Source: Nostoc carneum NIES-2107 (GTDB lineage Bacteria; Cyanobacteriota; Cyanobacteriia; Cyanobacteriales; Nostocaceae). Taken from it: DNA of 64,000 bases. The stretch's first letter is position 1, and each line of letters starts with the position of its first letter. Shown here piece after piece: positions 29,581 to 36,155 of this stretch. The notes under the pieces were generated by a model that did not search any database, was not told the origin of the DNA, and worked only from the letters and a program-made list of their open reading frames with translations. The stretch is from the NCBI GenBank assembly GCA_002368155.1, contig AP018180.1:2513947-2577946 (forward strand), in the 5' to 3' direction. Both the position numbers and the translations under genes were made by a program.

Positions 29581-30060
29581 TTATTTATTTTGCGGATTGA
29601 CTAAAATAGATTTCGGTTGCTTTGCATCAAATAAAGAAGCAGATAACAGAATAACCGGACTGTTTGTTTTGTTTTCTCCATAATGAACCATACCGCCGGG
29701 TTCAACCAAAGCATCACCTTTTGTAATATCTATAGTTTTCCCTTTTTTGAGAATCACTTCTGTACCATTAGCTTTCGTGATTTTAGCTTCTCCATCCACC
29801 ACTATATAAGTTAAAGTGCCTGACTCTACTCGTTCAATTTGCATTCCCGGATGGATATGAATCGGAAGTTTTGTTTTGGGTGCAATTGTGTAACGCACAA
29901 GTTCAAGAATTTGCTTTTTATCTTGAGTTGGATAACCATTAGCTAAAACTTCACGGGTAACAGCTTGGGTGTAAGCATTCGGTGATGTGTCTTGGCTTTT
30001 AACAGCTATGCTACCAAAAGTTAAAATAGCTAAGGGGAGAATCAGAGAGAGTTTTTTCAT
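29581..30060 (-). CDS. Exported cupin-domain protein
   Basis: A 159-residue protein with a signal peptide (MKKLSLILPLAILTFGSIAV then KSQ) and a single small beta-barrel cupin domain. The metal-binding pattern is visible: HIHPGMQIERVESG contributes two His and a Glu, and the second motif PGGMVHYGEN contributes a His. The natural activity of such stand-alone exported cupins varies and cannot be inferred here. ATG at 30060 is preferred because it places the basic residues directly before the hydrophobic core. It lies downstream of the amylase gene but is separated from it by a strong hairpin. Confidence 0.8.
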   Translation of the reverse strand: MKKLSLILPLAILTFGSIAVKSQDTSPNAYTQAVTREVLANGYPTQDKKQILELVRYTIAPKTKLPIHIHPGMQIERVESGTLTYIVVDGEAKITKANGTEVILKKGKTIDITKGDALVEPGGMVHYGENKTNSPVILLSASLFDAKQPKSILVNPQNK

Positions 30061-30092
30061 CTTCAAGCTTGCCACTTGTGTTTTATTTAAAA

Positions 30093-30130
30093 AAGGTAAA
30101 TCATTTCACTAGCGTGAAATGATTTACCTT
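30093..30130 (-). terminator. Strong hairpin after the amylase gene
   Basis: A perfect 17-bp inverted repeat (AAGGTAAATCATTTCAC / GTGAAATGATTTACCTT) with a TAGC centre. Read on the reverse strand it is followed by TTTTTT-AAAT, so it should end the amylase transcript before the cupin gene. The forward strand has an A-run only. Confidence 0.75.
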
Positions 30131-30211
30131 AAAAATGGGTTATTTGGAATCTCAACAGCTAATTTTTAGACATTCATCTCCAAATTTTCGCAAGATATGA
30201 GTTAGTTAGAT

Positions 30212-31690
30212 TTATTCTTCCACCCAAACTGATACTGAACCGCCTAAGCAATGAAATTCAGCCCAACCTGAATCATTGGTGTATACAGGTTCTTTGATAT
30301 GTTCTGTTAAATCGATGAATTTAGTATTTGGTTTACCAACTTCCATCCATTTATTACCTTCTGCACCATCACTCATAATTACAGCCATTGCTTTAGGATG
30401 ATCTTCATCACCTAATCTTGTCCAGCCAATAGTATTCCAATGGTCAAAATAATTGTATTGTGGCCCATAAGCATAATGCTGACGTGCATAAAGTAACTTA
30501 TCAAGAATCCAACGGTGAGAAGGCATAAAAATCTTGTAGCGATTGCCATCTCTTCCCCAATCTTCATATTCTGCGCCGTAGTAATCAGCATGAAATACGC
30601 AAGGATAACCTTCTTCTCGCAGCAAAATAATCGCGTATGCTAGCGGTTTAAACCAAGGTTCAACTACAGATTCTAATGCTTGTAAAGGTTGAGAGTCATG
30701 ATTCTCAACAAATGTAACAGCATGGGTAGGACGTTTCTGCATCATTGTGCCATCTAAAATCCGGCGCATATCATAATTGCCTCCAGATTTACTGGCTTGA
30801 TGGAAGTTGTAATGTAGTGGTACGTCAAAAACTGACATCTTACCACCAACCCGATCAACATACCAAAGCAGAGTATTGATATCGTTATACCAATATTCCC
30901 CGACAATAAATAAATCTTTGCCAACATGGCTTTCTAGTTCATCAATCCATTGTGGAAAGAACCATGAGGAAATATGTTTGATCGCATCCAAACGGAAACC
31001 ATCTACCTTTGTGGTGTCAAGATACCATTTACCCCAGTAAGTGATTTCACCACGTACCCAATCGCTTTGGAAATCCAAATCGCTACCCATTAGGTAGGCA
31101 AAGTTGCCTTTTTCTAAGGCTACATAATCATCAAATTTTTTGCCTTCGAGTAAATAAATTGTGCTGCGATCGCCTTGGTTATATTCGTTATAATCAACAG
31201 CATCAAAATGCCACCAGTGCCACTCGAAGTTAGAGTATTTGCCCTTTCTGCCAGGGAAATTGTAATAAGAGTAGGTCTTAATTTCTTGCAATCCACCTTT
31301 AGGATTGAGGCGATCGTCTTGAGAAAAAGGCGTGGCTTTGGGTGTTTCTGTCCGATCGCCACCCATCTTATGATTTAACACTGCGTCTGCATACACTTGC
31401 AAACCATGTTTTTGTAAAGATTTAACCGCATCAAGATATTGTTGACGCGTACCGTATTTTGTCCTTACTGAACCTTTTTGATCGAATTCACCTAAATCAA
31501 ATAAGTCGTAAACACCATAACCCACATCATATGCACCAGCAAATCCTTTGTAAGCGGGTGGTAACCATAAGGCTGTAAAACCTGCTGCTGCTAATTCTGG
31601 CGCTGAAACTTCAACTTTGCTCCACAAGTTCCCATCATTAGGGGTGTACCAGTGGAAATATTGCATCATTGTACCGTTAATCTTTGCCAT
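30212..31690 (-). CDS. Cytoplasmic alpha-amylase (GH13)
   Basis: A 492-residue glycoside hydrolase family 13 enzyme that cleaves alpha-1,4 glucans. The four conserved regions are seen: DAVLNHKMGGD (about residue 100), the nucleophile Asp in GFRLDAIKHI (about 235), the acid/base Glu in FIVGEYW (about 264) and the transition-state Asp in FVENHDSQ (about 331). There is no signal peptide, so it probably acts on glycogen or maltodextrin in the cytoplasm. Length and order match the liquefying cytoplasmic subfamily (about 485-500 residues). ATG at 31690. Confidence 0.93.
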   Translation of the reverse strand: MAKINGTMMQYFHWYTPNDGNLWSKVEVSAPELAAAGFTALWLPPAYKGFAGAYDVGYGVYDLFDLGEFDQKGSVRTKYGTRQQYLDAVKSLQKHGLQVYADAVLNHKMGGDRTETPKATPFSQDDRLNPKGGLQEIKTYSYYNFPGRKGKYSNFEWHWWHFDAVDYNEYNQGDRSTIYLLEGKKFDDYVALEKGNFAYLMGSDLDFQSDWVRGEITYWGKWYLDTTKVDGFRLDAIKHISSWFFPQWIDELESHVGKDLFIVGEYWYNDINTLLWYVDRVGGKMSVFDVPLHYNFHQASKSGGNYDMRRILDGTMMQKRPTHAVTFVENHDSQPLQALESVVEPWFKPLAYAIILLREEGYPCVFHADYYGAEYEDWGRDGNRYKIFMPSHRWILDKLLYARQHYAYGPQYNYFDHWNTIGWTRLGDEDHPKAMAVIMSDGAEGNKWMEVGKPNTKFIDLTEHIKEPVYTNDSGWAEFHCLGGSVSVWVEE

Positions 31691-32014
31691 ATCTCGTCTT
31701 GCTAGTTAATATCAGCTTTGAACAAAGATACAGTAGAGATTGGTAAAAATTCGGAATTTTGGCGGCGATTTTGAGCCGATAATCTAAAGAAATAATTAAG
31801 AAATGAATAATTGCCCGCTAAACTTGCATGGTAGATGCGTTACTAATACCAATTCAAATAATGTTGGCGACACATCAATATATTCTAGAGGTCAAGGTAA
31901 TGCCTTGCCCCTACTATCTGTCGCATTCTTTATTTCAAATTGGTATAACACATCCTACAAATCAAATATGAATTTTATCAGATTGAGAAATATAAGGTTG
32001 GGATTAATTTAAAT
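31691..32014. other. Intergenic region with nested repeats
   Basis: 324 bp between the divergent amylase gene and the small gene at 32015. It holds a GTAGATGCGTTA/AACACATCCTAC palindrome (31831-31958) split by a family B element (31846-31946), and then a ~50-bp leader shared with 29390-29434. Confidence 0.65.
31846..31946 (+). mobile_element. MITE family B, copy 4, inside a palindrome
   Basis: Runs from ATACCAATTCAAATAATG to CAAATTGGTAT. The stem GGTCAAGGT-AAT-GCCTTGCCC pairs throughout if two G-U pairs are allowed. It interrupts a palindrome whose uninterrupted relative is at 29355-29388. Confidence 0.85.
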
Positions 32015-32335
32015 ATGTCCAAGAAAGAAAGGAGATTTAAAGCCGTTAAGTCTCTTGATCATGTGGAAATCGTTATTCAGGAACCATGTCAGGTGCGTTG
32101 GGCAGATATGGAAGGTGATAATGATGTGCGAAAATGCCACTATTGCCAATTAAATGTTTATAACTTTTTAAGCAAGTCTCCTCAAGAAATTCTTAATTTG
32201 ATTAATCTCCATGAAGGCAAACTTTGCGCTCAGTTTTTTGCTCGTGCTGATGGAACAATGACAATGGAATCTTGCCAAGATAAGCAACGAATTGAGATGG
32301 TGAGAGGTAACATTCAGGTAATGGGTAACGAATGA
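32015..32335 (+). CDS. Small Cys-containing conserved hypothetical protein
   Basis: A 106-residue soluble protein with four spaced Cys: one in IQEPC (25), a CHYC pair (41 and 44) in RKCHYCQLNVYNF, one in KLCAQFFARADGT and one in ESCQ. The pattern 'C..W..M...... C..C...VYN.S' followed by 'G.LC..F..R.DGT' occurs in small bacterial proteins of unknown function and suggests a metal site (inference). A truncated duplicate of its first 25 codons lies 2.6 kb upstream. It is followed by a GNAT gene after 67 bp. Confidence 0.7.
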   Translation: MSKKERRFKAVKSLDHVEIVIQEPCQVRWADMEGDNDVRKCHYCQLNVYNFLSKSPQEILNLINLHEGKLCAQFFARADGTMTMESCQDKQRIEMVRGNIQVMGNE

Positions 32336-32402
32336 TGGAAATTGGGCTTTTCTCTTTCTCAGCAATTGATGTCAGCAATTCAACCTGATTTCTATATAAC
32401 TT

Positions 32403-32912
32403 ATGATTGAAATCAAACCTTTATCAAAAGAAACTCTGACAGCTACTATTGATTTAGCCAATCAAGTATTTCCATATCTGAGGTGGTGGGAACAAGCAAG
32501 TTGGAATTTTCAATTAAGTTTGATGCCTGGTTATTTGCCAAAGTTATTATTGGGATTGCTGGGTATTAGTTGGTGTCGTTATTGGGTAGCAGTGAATTCG
32601 CAAGCAGAGGTTTTAGGTGTTACCGGACTATATAGCCAGCGTGGAGATGCAGAGACTTACTGGCTAGGTTGGACTTGCGTTAATCCTGAAGCTAGAGGAC
32701 AGGGAATTGGTGCGAAATTAGTTGATTTTGCGATTAATCAAGCCAAGAATTCAGGGGCTAATAATCTTAAACTTTATACCTCAGACCTTCCAAGTAATGC
32801 GATCGCACTTCAGTTATACGAACGCCGAGGATTTAAATTAGTTCAGCAGGTGCCAAAAAAGCACAAGCAAATGACTTTTAATATTCTGTATTACCAGCTG
32901 CCATTAAAATAG
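32403..32912 (+). CDS. GNAT-family N-acetyltransferase
   Basis: A 169-residue acetyl-CoA-dependent transferase. Motif A is clear: WTCVNPEARGQGIGAKLVDF (residues about 93-112) provides the pyrophosphate-binding R-G-Q-G-I-G loop, and ALQLYERRGFKLVQ is the typical motif B end. The N-terminal ~60 residues define the acceptor pocket, and the acceptor cannot be deduced. It sits downstream of the small Cys protein with a short gap, so they may be cotranscribed. Confidence 0.85.
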   Translation: MIEIKPLSKETLTATIDLANQVFPYLRWWEQASWNFQLSLMPGYLPKLLLGLLGISWCRYWVAVNSQAEVLGVTGLYSQRGDAETYWLGWTCVNPEARGQGIGAKLVDFAINQAKNSGANNLKLYTSDLPSNAIALQLYERRGFKLVQQVPKKHKQMTFNILYYQLPLK

Positions 32913-33135
32913 CTGGTAAGCTTATGCACATCTAAATGGCAGATTTTCTTGTTTGGGTGGTCAAGGGTCAAAAATCAATAGTCCAAGTTCATCTTTGACT
33001 TTTGACCTTTGACTTTTGACTCTGGACAACAGCTACCAGCGCATCTCTACAGCCCAAGAACCTAATCAAGAGTTTCTGGTATAGATTGGAGAAGTATGCC
33101 GCTTGCAAAACTGCCCAAGGGATAGGATGGTTGTG

Positions 33136-35268
33136 ATGAAGAGTAAAAATCCAGTCGCCTACGCTTTAGTTTTACAAAGCGTGATTCTGTTCTCTCCTTG
33201 GCTGCTATCTCCGCAAGCTAGTGGGCAAACTCCTGCATCTGTAGCCCCAGTTGTGACTCCTGCTCCGGTATTATCAAATCAGGAGCGAGAAGAATTAGCT
33301 AGACTGCGTGCAGAAAAGCAAATTCGAGATGCAGCCCAATTTGATGTTGAGCGGAATTTTAGTCGTACAACCATGCTATTTAACGTTTGGTTAGTTTTAT
33401 TAAGCTTGTTTCCCGTAGCGGTGATTGCTTTATTTTGGCTGTTACGACGGGTAGCCATCCGCGAAATTGTCACTCAAGCTATGTCACAGCTAGAAGGAGT
33501 AGAAAACGCCCAAAATCAGCTAACTCTGGTGAAGCAAGAAGCGGAAAATGCTATTCAAGAAGTTAAAAAAATTACTGAAGAGTTAAGCAAAGAGACGGAA
33601 ACTCTGCAACAAAGGCTGAAAGCTGAACAAGAAAATATATCTTTAATTACTTCTGAGTTTGTGGGGAAAAAAGAAACTATCCTCAATCAAATAGACTTAG
33701 AAATTAATATTATTCAAAATAAATTAGCGAATTTAGATTCAGAGATTACTGCTCAAGTAGCGCAATGGCAATCTGATGCTGTGGGGAATTTAGGTAAAAT
33801 AGAATCTGATTTGGCAGAGCAATTATCTACACTGGTATTAAGAGCAGAACAACGAAAAGATATCATTATTGAAAGTTTAGAAAAATCTCGCTTGGAATTA
33901 AATTCCTACTTATCGGGATTGCAATCTGATACACAAAGAGAGAAGGATACAGTTGTTGAGAATTTAGGCAATTTACAAACAGATTTCACGCAACAACTAT
34001 CAGGATTGCAGACAGATGCTCAACAGCATAAAGATACAACTTTAGCTAATATTACAGAATTAGAGAATTTATTAAAAGCTCAACTATCAGAGTTACAAGT
34101 CAATTCTCAACACAATATAGATACAACTCTCGCTAATATTGCAGAATTAGAAAATTCCTTAAAATCTCAAGTATCGGGATTACAGGCGGAGATTGCTCAA
34201 CAGAAAGAGCAAATTTTTGCTGAATTACAAAAATTGCAATTAGAGTTTGCGAATAAATTAGCCCAATTACAAGCAGATGCGGAAAACCAAAAAGCGCTGA
34301 TTATTGAGAACCTAGAAAATTCTGGCTCGGAATTTACTTCGCAATTCTCAGAATTACAGTTAAATGCTCAAGAACAAAAGATTCTGATTTTAGGAAAACT
34401 AGAAGAATTAGAAAGGAATTTTGTATCGCAACTTTCCGAGTTGCAATTAGATGCACAACAACGGAAAGATTCCATTGTAGAAGAACTTACAGAAATTAGG
34501 CAGCCAATAATTCCAGAGGAAATTGCACCGGAAATTGAGGAAGAAATTCCAGAACCGCCGCCAGTAGCAGAATCCGTTGAGGAATATATTGCAGAGGGAG
34601 ATGTGCTGTTTAATGAAAAGCGCTACGAAGATGCGATCGCACTTTATCAGCAAGCTGTGAAAATCCAGCCGAGTAACCCCGTAGCTTGGTTTAAACAAGG
34701 TTTAACTCTTGCTAGGTTGAAACGCTATCAAGATGCGATCGCATCCTATGATACAGCTTTAAAAATCAATCCCGAATATCACCAAGCTTGGTGCGATCGC
34801 GGTGTCGCCTTTGGGAACTTACGCAAACATCAACAGGCTTTTGTCTCCTTTAATCAAGCCACCAAAGTCAAGCCAGACGATCCAGTGGCTTGGATGAATC
34901 GCGGTTTAGCGTTGATTGAATTAGAAGAATACGACGAAGCGATCGCATCCTTTGACCAAGCCATCGAAATTAAACCAGCGCCGAAAGTTTGGGATAAACG
35001 CGGTTATTGTTTAGTGCGCTTGGGAAGAGATGACGATGCGATCGCCTCTTTTGATCGCGCATTAGAATTGAAGCCAGATTATGCCAGTGCTTATTACAAT
35101 AAAGCCACCTGTTATGCATTCCAAAGAAATGTAGAATTTGCTTTAGATAATCTCCGCCAAGCAATTAGATTAAATCCGCGATATCAAGAAGAAGCAGCGA
35201 CAGATATCGACTTTGATGATATCGCACGTGAGCCAGCCTTTAGGGAATTGGTGGGTAATCGAGAGTAA
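33136..35268 (+). CDS. Membrane-anchored long coiled-coil protein with C-terminal TPR repeats
   Basis: A ~710-residue protein. Residues 1-30 form a signal-like hydrophobic segment, and a second membrane helix (MLFNVWLVLLSLFPVAVIAL) lies near 80-100. About 115-465 are one long coiled coil built of ~33-residue units with the phrase 'LSxLQxDxQxxKDxxxxNLxxLE'. After a Pro/Glu-rich linker (about 470-490) there are five TPR units (from about 495 to 690, with 'AIALYQQAVKIQPSNPVAW' style). It probably works as a scaffold at the membrane; the partner is unknown. ATG at 33136 has AGGA 8 bases upstream; ATG at 33127 and TTG at 33103 are alternatives. It stands just before the CHAT/NB-ARC/WD40 locus. Confidence 0.75.
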   Translation: MKSKNPVAYALVLQSVILFSPWLLSPQASGQTPASVAPVVTPAPVLSNQEREELARLRAEKQIRDAAQFDVERNFSRTTMLFNVWLVLLSLFPVAVIALFWLLRRVAIREIVTQAMSQLEGVENAQNQLTLVKQEAENAIQEVKKITEELSKETETLQQRLKAEQENISLITSEFVGKKETILNQIDLEINIIQNKLANLDSEITAQVAQWQSDAVGNLGKIESDLAEQLSTLVLRAEQRKDIIIESLEKSRLELNSYLSGLQSDTQREKDTVVENLGNLQTDFTQQLSGLQTDAQQHKDTTLANITELENLLKAQLSELQVNSQHNIDTTLANIAELENSLKSQVSGLQAEIAQQKEQIFAELQKLQLEFANKLAQLQADAENQKALIIENLENSGSEFTSQFSELQLNAQEQKILILGKLEELERNFVSQLSELQLDAQQRKDSIVEELTEIRQPIIPEEIAPEIEEEIPEPPPVAESVEEYIAEGDVLFNEKRYEDAIALYQQAVKIQPSNPVAWFKQGLTLARLKRYQDAIASYDTALKINPEYHQAWCDRGVAFGNLRKHQQAFVSFNQATKVKPDDPVAWMNRGLALIELEEYDEAIASFDQAIEIKPAPKVWDKRGYCLVRLGRDDDAIASFDRALELKPDYASAYYNKATCYAFQRNVEFALDNLRQAIRLNPRYQEEAATDIDFDDIAREPAFRELVGNRE

Positions 35269-35439
35269 TCTCTCAAAAATTCTTCCTTCGCGCACTTCGC
35301 GCCTTTGCGGTTCGTTTTTTTCTTACGCAAAGACGCAAAGAAGAAAGCCAGAGTATCTCTTCCCCATTCCCTAGTCCCCAGTCCCCAATCCCCAATCCCC
35401 AAGATGTATACTTAAAAACAGCCCTTCCCACCCCCGGCA

Positions 35440-36033
35440 ATGACTGTTAAACCGCAGAAAATTCTGATATTAGCCGCAAATCCCAGCAACACATCACGAT
35501 TGCGCCTTGATCAAGAATTGCGTGATATTAAGGAAGGCTTGCAAAGGTCGCTAAATCGAGAGAACTTTGACTTACGGTATGATTTAGCAGTCCGTCCCAG
35601 GGATATTCGCCGCGCTATTTTGGATTATCGACCGAATATTATCCACTTTTCTGGGCATGGTGCAGGGATACAAGGACTAGCTTTTGAGGATGAAGCGGGA
35701 AAATCACAGCTAGTTACGGGTGAAGCATTAGCTGGATTATTTGGACAGTTTTCTAAACAAGTAGAATGTGTGCTGTTGAATGCTTGTTACTCGAAAGTGC
35801 AAGCTGAGGCTATTTCCCAACAGATTAATTATGTGATTGGGATGAATGATGCAATCGAGGATAAAGCCGCGATTGAGTTTGTTGTGGGTTTTTACGATGC
35901 GCTTCTGGCTTATAATCCCGAATATGATGAAAATTCGCCTGTCGAGTTTGCTTTTAATATTGCGCGGAATGCAATACAGTTAGCTGGTGTATCTGGTGAG
36001 TTGATTCCTGAACTTAAAAAAAAACCCATTTAA
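35440..36033 (+). CDS. CHAT (caspase-like) protease domain, 5' half of a frame-split NLR-like gene
   Basis: A 197-residue domain with the caspase-family His in NIIHFSGHG (about residue 72) and the Cys in VECVLLNACYS (about 115), the dyad of CHAT proteases. CHAT domains are common effectors on bacterial STAND proteins. The frame ends six codons after an A9 run (36016-36024) with TAA at 36031. The -1 frame is open from inside that run (first codon 36018) straight into the NB-ARC-WD40 frame, so one slip would give a ~1060-residue CHAT-NB-ARC-WD40 protein. Whether this is programmed slippage, a mutation or a sequencing error cannot be told here. ATG at 35440. Confidence 0.85.
   Translation: MTVKPQKILILAANPSNTSRLRLDQELRDIKEGLQRSLNRENFDLRYDLAVRPRDIRRAILDYRPNIIHFSGHGAGIQGLAFEDEAGKSQLVTGEALAGLFGQFSKQVECVLLNACYSKVQAEAISQQINYVIGMNDAIEDKAAIEFVVGFYDALLAYNPEYDENSPVEFAFNIARNAIQLAGVSGELIPELKKKPI
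36016..36024 (+). promoter_or_regulatory. A9 run, candidate -1 slippage site
   Basis: Codons read CTT AAA AAA AAA CCC, providing an A AAA AAA slippery heptamer. The -1 frame has TAA at 36015-36017 and then no stop until the end of the WD40 gene, so only a slip within this run joins the two frames. Transcriptional slippage adding one A would have the same effect. Confidence 0.6.
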
Positions 36034-36155
36034 CCCCCCATCACCAACCTTTAGGGAATCTTACCAACGTCCCAGAGTTACCACCGCACTTTTTAGCCCG
36101 TAAAGAAGAACTTACACCCTTAAAACAGAAAGTATTATCACCAACAAAGCAACCT

